Shown here one piece after another: positions 49,460 to 57,894 of a DNA stretch of 64,000 bases. The DNA comes from Kluyvera sp046569695 (GTDB taxonomy: Bacteria; Pseudomonadota; Gammaproteobacteria; Enterobacterales; Enterobacteriaceae), in assembly GCF_046569695.1 (NCBI RefSeq), contig NZ_JBKHUI010000002.1:1-64000 (forward strand), given 5' to 3'. The notes beneath the pieces were generated by a model. It was not told the DNA's origin. It did not search any database and was given only the letters and a program-made list of their open reading frames with translations. Each line of letters starts with the position of its first letter. The first letter of the stretch is position 1. The translations under genes were made by a program, and so were the position numbers.

Positions 49460-50484
49460 CCGCGTACCTCGCTGCCCGCGGCAAAGTCATCAAAGGCCCG
49501 TGCGGATACGGGAATGATATGCCGTTTGATAAATTCGCTGCCTTCACGCGCGCCGGTCTGCGCGTCTTTCAGGCAGCACTCCCACTCCATCACCGCCCAG
49601 CCGTCAAAATCGTACTGGCTGAGCTTGCTGAAGATCTTTTTAAAATCGATATCGCCGTCGCCCAGCGAGCGAAAACGCCCGGCGCGCGCCAGCCAGTTCT
49701 GATAGCCGCCGTAGACGCCGCTGCGCCCGTTGCGCTCGAACTCCGCGTCCTTGACGTGGAACGCCCGAATGCGCGAATGGTAGATATCGAGATACGCCAG
49801 GTAGTCGATATTCTGCAAATGCAGATGGCTCGGGTCGTAGAGCATGTGGCAGCGCGAATGGTTATCGACCTTCGCCAGGAAGCGCTCGAAGGTCACGCCG
49901 TCGTGCAGGTCTTCACCGGGGTGAATTTCGTAGCACAGATCGACGCCGTGCTCATCAAAGCAGTCCAGAATAGGCCGCCAGCGGCTAGCCAGCTCGTTAA
50001 ACGCTTCGTCCAGCAGCGCCGCATTGTGCGGCGGCCACGGGTAGAAGTAAGGCCACGCCAGCGCCCCGGAGAAAGTGGCATGTGCCTTCAACCCCAGACG
50101 CGCCGACGCTCGCGCCGCATTTTTCACGCTCTCAACCGCCCACTGCTGGCGCGCCGCCGGGTTACCGCGTAGCGCCGTCGGGGCAAAAGCATCAAACGCG
50201 CTGTCGTAGGCGGAGTTCACGGCCACCAGTTGGCCTTCAAGGTGCGTAGAAAGTTCGCTAATGACCAGCCCGCGCTCGGCAAGCCTTCCGGCGATGTCGT
50301 CACAGTAAGTCTGGCTGGTCGCAGCCTGCGGTAAGTCAAAAATCGCCGGGTGGTTGCACGGCAGCTGCAGCGCCTTAAACCCCAGCCCCGCCGCCCATTG
50401 GGCTAGCCCATCGAGCGTATTAAACGGCGGCTCTGCGCCAATAAACTGCGCCAGAAAAATGCCCGGTCCCTTGATGGTTTTCAT
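49456..50484 (-). CDS. Sugar phosphate isomerase/epimerase-like TIM-barrel protein
   Basis: A 342-residue xylose-isomerase-like TIM barrel. The metal-binding acidic/His positions are visible in LCYEIHPGEDL, MLYDPSHLHLQ, AFHVKDAEF and AVMEWEC. Proteins of this fold beside Gfo/Idh enzymes include inositol isomerases and keto-sugar epimerases. It follows the permease gene by 21 bases and overlaps the oxidoreductase gene. Confidence 0.86.
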   Translation of the reverse strand: MKTIKGPGIFLAQFIGAEPPFNTLDGLAQWAAGLGFKALQLPCNHPAIFDLPQAATSQTYCDDIAGRLAERGLVISELSTHLEGQLVAVNSAYDSAFDAFAPTALRGNPAARQQWAVESVKNAARASARLGLKAHATFSGALAWPYFYPWPPHNAALLDEAFNELASRWRPILDCFDEHGVDLCYEIHPGEDLHDGVTFERFLAKVDNHSRCHMLYDPSHLHLQNIDYLAYLDIYHSRIRAFHVKDAEFERNGRSGVYGGYQNWLARAGRFRSLGDGDIDFKKIFSKLSQYDFDGWAVMEWECCLKDAQTGAREGSEFIKRHIIPVSARAFDDFAAGSEVRG

Positions 50485-50505
50485 ACCCCCCTCCTTTCAG
50501 AAAAA

Positions 50506-51747
50506 TTACGCCTGCGCTTTCTCGTCATATTTGAACGAGACAAGGAAAATCAGTGCAATAACCACCGCGGCCACCGCCGGGATCCACCAGAAATTCACCC
50601 AGGCCGCCGGAATGGTTTGCCCGGCCACCAGATGGTTGTAGAGCGAGCCGGAAATCTGCGAGCCCAGCAGCATACCGATGCCATAGGTGAACATCACCAC
50701 CATACTCTGCGCCTGCCCTTTCACCTTTTCGCCCGCCACACGGTCGGTGTAGATAAAGCCCACCACAAAGAAGAAGTCATAGCAGACACCGTGCAGCAGG
50801 ATACCGAGGTACAGCAGGAAGCGCGTCTCTTCGTTGATGCCCAGCGCAAAGAACATATAGCGCACAAACCACGCCAGCATGCCGATCAGCAGCATGTACT
50901 TCACGCCCAGACGGCGGAACAACAGCGGAATAATCAGCATGAAGAAGATTTCCGACATCTGCCCGAAGGACATGGCGGTACTGACATCCGCGACGCCCGC
51001 GTCCGCGAGGAACGAGGCGGTGTAGGCGTAGTAGGTGCCAAGCGGCACGGAAATCAGCGTGGCGCAGACGGCAAACACCAGGAAGTGACGGGTTTTGAGT
51101 AACGCAAAGGCGTCGGCGCAGAACAGATCGCGCAGCTTAAGCGGCTGCCCTTTCGCCGGTGCCGGCGTGTGCGGCAGCGTCAGGCTATAGACCGCCAGCA
51201 CCACCGAGCACAGCGCCGCCAGCGTGAAGATACCGGTGGTGTCGGAGATGCCGGTCACGCCGATAAAGATCCCGGCAACAATCCAGCCGATAGTGCCGAA
51301 CACGCGCACCACCGGGAAAGTTTTGTCGATATTGCTCAGGCTGTTGAACGCGATGTTGTTGGTCAGCGCCAGCGTGGGCATGTAGCACAGCGTGTAGCCG
51401 AACAGCAGCGCAATCAACAGCGCGCCGTTTTCCGCCACCAGTGCCTGCGGCACAAACCATAGAATCGCCGCGCCCAGCAGGTGCATCACCGCCATCACCT
51501 TTTGCGACGGGAAGAAGCGGTCAACCAGCATCCCGAGGACAAACGGCGACAGGATCGAGGCAATCGGCCCCGCCGAGAAGGCATCGCCAATCAGCAGCGA
51601 CATGTTGTACTGGGTCATCACCAGGCCAAGCGTCACCGACCAGCTTCCCCAGATAAAAAACTGCATAAACATCATTAACGACAGGCGCGGGACTAACAGC
51701 CGGTGCTGTACGCCGCTTTGAACACGACTTTCCGTTGTAGACACCAT
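50506..51747 (-). CDS. MFS permease of the nucleoside:H+ symporter (NupG-like) family
   Basis: A 413-residue protein with about 12 helices. SLMMFMQFFIWGSWSVTLG in helix 1 and the mid-protein LGVKYMLLIGMLAWFVRYMFFALG recall NupG/XapB. In this operon the cargo is more likely a glycoside or sugar than a nucleoside; this is inference from the catabolic neighbours. It is the first gene, preceded by two LacI-type operators. Confidence 0.86.
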   Translation of the reverse strand: MVSTTESRVQSGVQHRLLVPRLSLMMFMQFFIWGSWSVTLGLVMTQYNMSLLIGDAFSAGPIASILSPFVLGMLVDRFFPSQKVMAVMHLLGAAILWFVPQALVAENGALLIALLFGYTLCYMPTLALTNNIAFNSLSNIDKTFPVVRVFGTIGWIVAGIFIGVTGISDTTGIFTLAALCSVVLAVYSLTLPHTPAPAKGQPLKLRDLFCADAFALLKTRHFLVFAVCATLISVPLGTYYAYTASFLADAGVADVSTAMSFGQMSEIFFMLIIPLLFRRLGVKYMLLIGMLAWFVRYMFFALGINEETRFLLYLGILLHGVCYDFFFVVGFIYTDRVAGEKVKGQAQSMVVMFTYGIGMLLGSQISGSLYNHLVAGQTIPAAWVNFWWIPAVAAVVIALIFLVSFKYDEKAQA

Positions 51748-51763
51748 GTTTTCACCCTCAAAA

Positions 51764-51807
51764 GTAATCGATTACAAAATTAACTCGGAAGAAAAGTAAT
51801 CGATTAC
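51764..51807. promoter_or_regulatory. Two perfect tandem operators upstream of the sugar permease
   Basis: GTAATCGATTAC occurs twice, at 51764-51775 and 51796-51807, each flanked by AAA and TTT-like ends. Their centres are 32 bases apart, three helix turns. A perfect 12-base palindrome with central CG is the LacI-family form. They lie 17 and 49 bases upstream of the permease ATG. The next 170 bases towards pheP hold no gene. Confidence 0.85.
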
Positions 51808-51924
51808 AAAAAGAAGATCCCGTCTGCTGTTGTCAATTTGGGAGAAACATCACGATTAAAAAACAGGCGGCTGTCGGAAGGGAATCGTAGGGGGATATGA
51901 ACACGATGAAAATGGGCGGTGCAT

Positions 51925-51980
51925 TCCCGGGGTCGTATACGCTCGCCCGGGCTACGTGAGATTAGCAGCCCGGGCGGGAA
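51925..51980. repeat. REP pair downstream of pheP
   Basis: CCCGGGGTCGTATACGCTCG and GCAGCCCGGGCGGG, a variant BIME at the 3' end of pheP. Confidence 0.65.
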
Positions 51981-51983
51981 AAC

Positions 51984-53375
51984 TTACGCTTTGCGGCGCA
52001 ACGTTTTAAACGCGACAAACAGGAACACCACCCACACCGGCAGCAGAATCGCCGACAGTCGCATGCCGTCCATGGTGCACATCAGCACGAGGATCATCAG
52101 CAGGAAGGCGATGCAAATATAGTTGCTGGCCGGAGCCCACAGCGCTTTGAACTTCGCTTCGCGGCCTTTACGGCGCATGGCGGCGCGGAACTTGAGGTGC
52201 GCCATGCAGATCATAATCCAGTTCAGCAGCAGCGTTGCCACCACCAGCGCCATCAGCAGACCAAAGGCTTTTTGCGGCAGCAGATAGTTAACCAATACCA
52301 CCAGCGAAGTGATAGCACCGGAGAGCAGCAGTGAGTTTACCGGCACGCCACGTTTGCTGACCTTAGTCAGGAAGCGCGGGGCGTTACCCTGCACGGAAAG
52401 GCCAAACAGCATGCGGCTGTTGGAATAGACGCCGCTGTTGTAGACCGACAGCGAAGCCACCAGAATGACGAAGTTCAGCGCAGAAGCGACAACGTTACTG
52501 TCCAGATTGTGGAAGATCATCACAAACGGGCTGCTGTCGGATTGAATGCCCTGCCACGGGTAGAGTGCCAGCAGCACAATCAGCGAGCCAATATAGAACA
52601 GCAGAATACGGTATACCACCTGGTTCACCGCTTTCGGGATCGTGGTCTCCGGGCTGCGCGCTTCCGCCGCCGTAATACCGATAAGTTCCAGCCCGCCGAA
52701 GGAGAACATGATCACCGCCAGCGACAGAATCAGCCCTTTCCAGCCGGTGGCGAGGAAGCCGCCATCGCGCCAGAGGTTGCTGATACTGGCATGCTCGCCG
52801 CCGTTGCCGGTCGTCAGCATCCAGATACCGAAGCCAATCATGCCGATAATCGCCAGCACTTTAATCAGCGCAAACCAGAACTCGGTTTCGCCATACAGGC
52901 GCACGTTGACCAGATTCACGGCGTTAATCAGCACAAAGAAGCCCGCCGCCCAGATCCAGGTTGGGACGTGCGGCAGCCAATATTGCATATAGATCCCGGC
53001 GGCGGTCAGTTCGGCCATGCCTACCAGCACGAACATTACCCAGTAGTTCCAGCCAGAGAGAAATCCGGCGAACGGCCCCCAGTATTTATAAGCAAAATGG
53101 GCAAATGACCCGGATACCGGCTCTTCCACTACCATCTCGCCAAGCTGGCGCATGATCAGAAAAGCGATAACGCCAGCGATAGCGTAACCCAGCACAACGG
53201 CCGGGCCTGCCATTTGAATGGCCGGGCCAATACCGAGGAACAGGCCGGTGCCGATAGCGCCCCCGAGAGCGATTAATTGAATATGGCGGTTCTGTAATCC
53301 GCGGTGAAGCGTCGGGCTATTATCCGACGATGCATCCGGTTGATTCTGGCTGGATGCTGATGACGCGTTTTTCAC
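51984..53375 (-). CDS. pheP: Phenylalanine permease PheP
   Basis: A 463-residue amino-acid permease of the APC family with 12 helices. GGAIGTGLFLGIG in helix 1 and FSFGGLELIGITAAEA in helix 6 are the substrate-site segments, and the protein follows E. coli PheP closely. It imports phenylalanine with protons. I take the GTG at 53375 (MKNASSASS, AGGGG 7 bases upstream), which aligns with the E. coli start; the frame extends 11 codons further without support. Confidence 0.95.
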   Translation of the reverse strand: MKNASSASSQNQPDASSDNSPTLHRGLQNRHIQLIALGGAIGTGLFLGIGPAIQMAGPAVVLGYAIAGVIAFLIMRQLGEMVVEEPVSGSFAHFAYKYWGPFAGFLSGWNYWVMFVLVGMAELTAAGIYMQYWLPHVPTWIWAAGFFVLINAVNLVNVRLYGETEFWFALIKVLAIIGMIGFGIWMLTTGNGGEHASISNLWRDGGFLATGWKGLILSLAVIMFSFGGLELIGITAAEARSPETTIPKAVNQVVYRILLFYIGSLIVLLALYPWQGIQSDSSPFVMIFHNLDSNVVASALNFVILVASLSVYNSGVYSNSRMLFGLSVQGNAPRFLTKVSKRGVPVNSLLLSGAITSLVVLVNYLLPQKAFGLLMALVVATLLLNWIMICMAHLKFRAAMRRKGREAKFKALWAPASNYICIAFLLMILVLMCTMDGMRLSAILLPVWVVFLFVAFKTLRRKA

Positions 53376-53464
53376 GTCTATCCCCTTAGCATTTTTATGA
53401 AGGGGCACCTTTTAACACTTAGCGCCGCTTGCCGCAAGGCCATCAGCACCGGCTCCCCAGAGGT

Positions 53465-53496
53465 AAAAAGCCCCGAAAAGCACGTGCTTTCGGGGC
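53465..53496 (-). terminator. Rho-independent terminator of the TonB receptor gene
   Basis: On the minus strand GCCCCGAAAG-CACGTG-CTTTTCGGGGC is followed by TTTTT, 23 bases after the receptor stop codon. It isolates the receptor gene from pheP. Confidence 0.88.
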
Positions 53497-53519
53497 AATA
53501 ACCCTATTTTAGCAATGAC

Positions 53520-55712
53520 TTAGAAGTCGTAGCTGACCGAGACTTTTAAGGTGCGCGGCTCGCCCTGGTAGATATAGACGCCGGTGTCATCAGCGCCAGA
53601 CCAGTAGTTCTGGTTGGTTACGTTGGTCACGCCCACGCGCCACACCAGATCGTTCTGTTCCTGGTTCAGGTGCATGCGGTAGCGCATTCCCAGATCCAGC
53701 GTCGTGTAGCTATCGAGCTTTTTGGTGTTGGCGGTATCAGCATACTGAGAGCCAGTGTGGTTTACTCGCGCGGTGGCCGTCAGCCCATCAATCGGCTTGA
53801 TGTCGTATTCTGCCCCCAGCACCGCGTAGAAGCGGGATACGCCAATCGCATCGTTACCATCATTAGTACCGCCAGCGGTTTTGGTTAATTCAGGGTCAAT
53901 CCACAGCGTACTGCCAGTCAGGCGCAGGCCGAGCACCGGTTCACCAAACACGTTCAACTCCACGCCGCGGTTACGCTGCTCGCCGTCCATCCGGTAGTAC
54001 TTATCGCTATCCAGCACGCCGGATGGCTTGGTTATCTGGAACAGCGACAGCGAGCCCCCCACGCGCTGGTAGTCAATTTTTATGCCCACTTCATCCTGCT
54101 TAGAGTGGGCAATGCCGATGCTCTGACCGTAGTTTTTCGCCGTTATCGGCGCATTGTTTGCAGGCTGCAGCGCTTCGGTATGGTTGGCGTACAGCGAGAG
54201 CGTCTCCCACGGTTTGTACACCAGGCCAAACGTTGGCATCCAGCGGCTTTCGGTAAAGCTTGAGGTGGTGGTTTCAAGACCAGTCTGATTATCATAGTTA
54301 CGGATCACCACTTTCTGGTGACGCGCTGCGGCGGTAAACAGCAGGCTGTCGTCGAAGAAGCCCAGCGTATCGCTGAGCAGCCAACCCTGGGTGCGGTTGC
54401 GCGCGGTAGTCAGTGGATCGTCATAGTGGCCGCCCTTTGGGTTCGGCTTATAATCCGGCATGTCCACATCATGACTGTTGTAGATATTGATAGTCGGGTT
54501 TTTAGCGCTATCAGACATGCGCCAGGCGGTCGCATCGCGACGCATCTGCGCCGAGTAGCCCACGTTCACTTTATGGGAGACAACGCCGGTATCAAAGCTA
54601 CCGCGAATACCGCCCATACCGCTAAAGCTGTCAATAATGCGGTTGGTATCCAGACGACCGACGGTGGCGGTGCCGTCGACGTTAGTCAGCTTCGGCGCCG
54701 CGTAGATGCCGAGTTCATGCGCGTGCTGCGCACCCAGCCCGGCGTAGGTTGTCCAGTTATCGGTCAGGTCATACTCGGTTTTAACCATGCCGAATTCGTT
54801 TTCGATATCGCTATAGCCCCACTTCTGCGCGTAGCTTTTGGTGGCGTCCGGCACCGCTGGAATTTCGGCAATATTGGCCACGCCCACGCCCATCTCACCG
54901 CCGTGGAAGGTCTTTTTCTGATAGCCAAAATCAAGCGAGGAGCGCAAACGGTCACCGCGATAGTCCAGGCCCAGCGATGCCAGGGTGGTACGACGCTTGT
55001 CGTTGTCGATACGCCCTTCCCCTTCACGGTGCAGCAGGTTCACGCGCGCGCCAAACTGGTTGTCATCGCCGAAACGACGCCCAACGTCCAGCGAGCCGCC
55101 CACCTGGGAGTCAGAGGTATAATCCACGCCGACGCGCGTGGTTGGGATATCTTCAGCACGTTTAGGCTCAAGGTTAATCATCCCGCCCACGCCGGAGCTG
55201 GCCGCGCCGTTAACCAGCGCATTCGCCCCTTTAAAGACTTCGATGCGTTCCAGCATCTGGGTGTCTACCACCTGACGAGGTACCACGCCGGAGAGACCGC
55301 CCATGGTCATATCATCGCCATCAAGCTTAAAACCACGAATGCGGTAGGTTTCCGCAAAGTTACCGTAGCCCTGCACCGCCTGAACGCCCGCGTCGTTTTT
55401 GACCACGTCAGCAATGGTTTTAGCCTGTTGGTCCTGCACCAGCTTCGAGGTATAGCCGATGACGTTGAACGGTACGTCCATCGCCTTCTGCTCGCCCAGC
55501 ATCCCCAGGCGACCGCCGTGGGCAATTTGTCCATCAAGGTAAGCCGGCACCAGATCTTCGCCGCCCGCTTTGAAATCGCTGCCGTCAACGCCCTGAACTA
55601 CCATCGTTTCTGGCTGATTTTTCTTGCTTGCGTCATCTTCAGAGGTTGCGGCATAGGCCGCAGGCAGCACGGTGCTTATCGCTAGTGCCAGCACGGAGAG
55701 TTTTGTTTTCAT
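53520..55712 (-). CDS. TonB-dependent siderophore receptor (not FepA)
   Basis: A 730-residue outer-membrane receptor. Signal peptide 1-21 (cleavage AYA), TonB box PETMVVQG (about 34-41), plug with YRIRGFKLDGDD, FKGANALVNG and GVGGMINLEPKRA, and a barrel ending in Phe (SVSYDF). The plug form is of the FhuA/FoxA/FcuA (hydroxamate-type) group, so a ferrichrome-like xenosiderophore is plausible; the ligand is inferred only. No biosynthesis or ABC genes adjoin. A Fur-type site lies upstream, and the gene has its own terminator. Confidence 0.9.
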   Translation of the reverse strand: MKTKLSVLALAISTVLPAAYAATSEDDASKKNQPETMVVQGVDGSDFKAGGEDLVPAYLDGQIAHGGRLGMLGEQKAMDVPFNVIGYTSKLVQDQQAKTIADVVKNDAGVQAVQGYGNFAETYRIRGFKLDGDDMTMGGLSGVVPRQVVDTQMLERIEVFKGANALVNGAASSGVGGMINLEPKRAEDIPTTRVGVDYTSDSQVGGSLDVGRRFGDDNQFGARVNLLHREGEGRIDNDKRRTTLASLGLDYRGDRLRSSLDFGYQKKTFHGGEMGVGVANIAEIPAVPDATKSYAQKWGYSDIENEFGMVKTEYDLTDNWTTYAGLGAQHAHELGIYAAPKLTNVDGTATVGRLDTNRIIDSFSGMGGIRGSFDTGVVSHKVNVGYSAQMRRDATAWRMSDSAKNPTINIYNSHDVDMPDYKPNPKGGHYDDPLTTARNRTQGWLLSDTLGFFDDSLLFTAAARHQKVVIRNYDNQTGLETTTSSFTESRWMPTFGLVYKPWETLSLYANHTEALQPANNAPITAKNYGQSIGIAHSKQDEVGIKIDYQRVGGSLSLFQITKPSGVLDSDKYYRMDGEQRNRGVELNVFGEPVLGLRLTGSTLWIDPELTKTAGGTNDGNDAIGVSRFYAVLGAEYDIKPIDGLTATARVNHTGSQYADTANTKKLDSYTTLDLGMRYRMHLNQEQNDLVWRVGVTNVTNQNYWSGADDTGVYIYQGEPRTLKVSVSYDF

Positions 55713-55854
55713 GAGAGCATCCCTTGGTATCGAATAAAAAATTCATTGCCGGTCCCAACGGGGTTCTCGCTGCTCACGCCCCAGAATCACCCTGTGAAAT
55801 GCTCTCACCGATTACTGAGCCAGCTGGATAACAACAATGAATAAAAATGAGATC

Positions 55855-55873
55855 GAGAACTATACTCATTATC
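55855..55873 (-). promoter_or_regulatory. Fur box of the TonB receptor gene
   Basis: On the minus strand GATAATGAGTATAGTTCTC matches the Fur consensus at 14 of 19 positions, including the first eight. It lies 143 bases upstream of the receptor start, so a long leader is implied unless a closer promoter exists. The remaining 310-base gap holds no gene. Confidence 0.6.
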
Positions 55874-56022
55874 AAATTGTGATCAAGTATCAATCATGAG
55901 TAGCAAAGCGGAAATAACCACAAAAATTTCATGCCGTTGTTAACGAATCAGCGCACAAAACTCTTCCGCGCCGCCGTGTGGCTTACTGCATAATGATGTC
56001 ATCGCCCTCAAAGGACTCTCTC

Positions 56023-56853
56023 GTGCTGCTCAAAATCATTCTGGCTATGGTCGCCTTTGCCGCCAACTCTCTGCTTTGTCGGCTGGCGCTGAAGGGGCTG
56101 CATATGGATGCGGTATCGTTTAGTAGCCTGCGTCTGCTGAGCGGAGCAATAGCGCTTTTTCTGCTGCTGCAGCTACCGGGTCTACGCCGCAAGCCTGAGT
56201 TCAACTGGCTTAATGCCGCGCTGCTGGCTACTTACGTGTTTGCCTTCTCGCTGGCCTATCTGTCGTTAACCACCGCCGCCGGGGCGCTGCTGTTGTTCGG
56301 CACCGTACAGTGCGTGATGACCGCCTGGGGGTTGATGCGCGGCGAGCGGCTAACCGCGCTGAAGAGTCTTGGCATGCTGGGGGCGATGGGCGGGTTGGCG
56401 CTGTTGCTGTTGCCTGGTGCAGGGCATCCTTCCGGCAGCGCGTCGCTGTTGATGATCCTGTCCGGCGCGGCGTGGGCCGTTTACTGCATTACCGGCAAGA
56501 GAGTACAAAATGCGGCCGCAGCCACCACCGGGAATTTCATTCTGGCGGCTCCGATGGCGCTGGCGGTGCTGCTGCTGAGCGGCCTTCACGTTCATGTGGA
56601 TGCCGTGGGACTAATGCTGGCGGTGCTCTCCGGGGCGCTGATGTCCGGCGGGGCCTATTTGCTCTGGTATTCGCTATTACCCCAGCTCAGCCCCACCACG
56701 GCCAGTACGCTGCAGCTTAGCGTCCCTTGCCTTGCCGCGCTGGGCGGGCTGCTCTTTATGGGTGAAGCCATTGATATGCGCATGCTGCTGGCGATTGTTA
56801 TCACCCTTTCCGGTATTGGTCTGGTGATTGTGGCGGACAGGCGGCGGGTTTAA
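56023..56853 (+). CDS. EamA/DMT-family transporter
   Basis: About 276 residues with ten membrane helices in two EamA repeats; the second ends LGGLLFMGEAIDMRMLLAIVITLSGIGLVIVADRR. I prefer the GTG at 56023, with AAGGA 7 bases upstream; an ATG ten codons earlier (55993) is an alternative without a ribosome site. Substrate unknown. Its last four bases overlap the convergent LysR gene. Confidence 0.82.
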   Translation: MLLKIILAMVAFAANSLLCRLALKGLHMDAVSFSSLRLLSGAIALFLLLQLPGLRRKPEFNWLNAALLATYVFAFSLAYLSLTTAAGALLLFGTVQCVMTAWGLMRGERLTALKSLGMLGAMGGLALLLLPGAGHPSGSASLLMILSGAAWAVYCITGKRVQNAAAATTGNFILAAPMALAVLLLSGLHVHVDAVGLMLAVLSGALMSGGAYLLWYSLLPQLSPTTASTLQLSVPCLAALGGLLFMGEAIDMRMLLAIVITLSGIGLVIVADRRRV

Positions 56854-57752
56854 TCCGCGCGCGTGCTCACCGCCCGCCACAGCGCAGACAGTCGGGTGAG
56901 CGTGTCATCAATCAACATCCGCTTTTCGCTTCCCGGTCGCCAGATTGTCACCATGGTCTGGCTAATACCTTCATTCCCTACCACCGTGGGAATCACCGAA
57001 ACATGTTTCCAGCGCGCCGCCTCAAAATGGGTCGGTAAAAATCCCCATCCGCACCCGGCTTCCATCAGGCTGCGCAGCATTTCAAGCTCGTTGGCCACAA
57101 TGATATTGCCGGAGATTTGCAGCCGCCGCGCCATGGGAACGTCGCTTGCAGAGTGCATTACCACCTGCGGCGTCAAAGAGAGGTCAAGCAGTGAACATGG
57201 GCGCGCGACATCGGCAAACAGCGACTCTGCGGCGTAAAAATCCATGTCGATGGCCCCGAGCGCGCGCCACTCCATATCGCTGCCGACGCTGTGGTTGTTG
57301 GCCTGAAAGAAGCCCAAATCGGCCTGCCCGCTCGCCAGCGCTTTTTCACCTTCGGCGCGTGAGGTGCATCTCAGGCTCAGGCGTATCTCCCGCGCCGCCA
57401 TCTGGGTAATTAATGCCTGCAAAAATCGGCGCGGCGTAAAGGGATCGTAGGCGACCCCCAGCTCCTGAACCTCTGTTGACGGCACCTGACGGGCAAACTG
57501 TTCGAAGGCTCTAGCCTGACGCATCAGTAGGTGCGCCTGGCGATGAAGTTGTTCGCCTTCTGTCGTCAACTGCAGCGCTCGCCCCTGACGGACAAACAGC
57601 GGGTAGCCAAGGCCATCTTCGAGCAGATCGATAAGATCGCGCAGCGTAGTGCGATCTTTCTCCAGCTTTATCGCGGCCTTCATCAGGCTACCGTGCTCTG
57701 CGACGGCGGTGAAGGCTTCAAGCTGTGAAAACGAGTAGGACAATGACGGCAC
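56850..57752 (-). CDS. LysR-family regulator
   Basis: A 300-residue LTTR with HTH at about 6-65 (QLEAFTAVAEHGSLMKAAIKLEKDRTTLRDLIDLLE). The recognition helix KDRTTLRDLI is unusual, because most LTTRs have S-x-x-S at these positions. The effector domain follows from about 95. The start is GTG at 57752, with AAAGGAG upstream. It diverges from a serine hydrolase gene and is convergent with the EamA gene. Confidence 0.87.
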   Translation of the reverse strand: MPSLSYSFSQLEAFTAVAEHGSLMKAAIKLEKDRTTLRDLIDLLEDGLGYPLFVRQGRALQLTTEGEQLHRQAHLLMRQARAFEQFARQVPSTEVQELGVAYDPFTPRRFLQALITQMAAREIRLSLRCTSRAEGEKALASGQADLGFFQANNHSVGSDMEWRALGAIDMDFYAAESLFADVARPCSLLDLSLTPQVVMHSASDVPMARRLQISGNIIVANELEMLRSLMEAGCGWGFLPTHFEAARWKHVSVIPTVVGNEGISQTMVTIWRPGSEKRMLIDDTLTRLSALWRAVSTRAD

Positions 57753-57775
57753 GCCGGGCTCCTTTTGCAGTACTT

Positions 57776-57794
57776 ATGGGGGTTTTTCCCCCAT
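57776..57794. promoter_or_regulatory. Perfect palindrome in the LysR/serine hydrolase promoter
   Basis: ATGGGGG-TTTTT-CCCCCAT, 24 bases upstream of the LysR start and 101 bases upstream of the hydrolase start. It is a candidate operator for the LysR protein or a hairpin in its leader. Confidence 0.5.
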
Positions 57795-57894
57795 TACGCG
57801 TTTTTTATTATAGTGCGGCGATTTTTATACTGCACCCATCCCGTCACCCCGCCGGGACAACGTGTCTATTGGTATAACTAAAATCGAGAACGCT

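Noticed and set aside
54318..55685. 455-codon open frame on the plus strand
   Set aside because: Antisense shadow of the TonB-dependent receptor gene; its product is of odd composition and matches no family.
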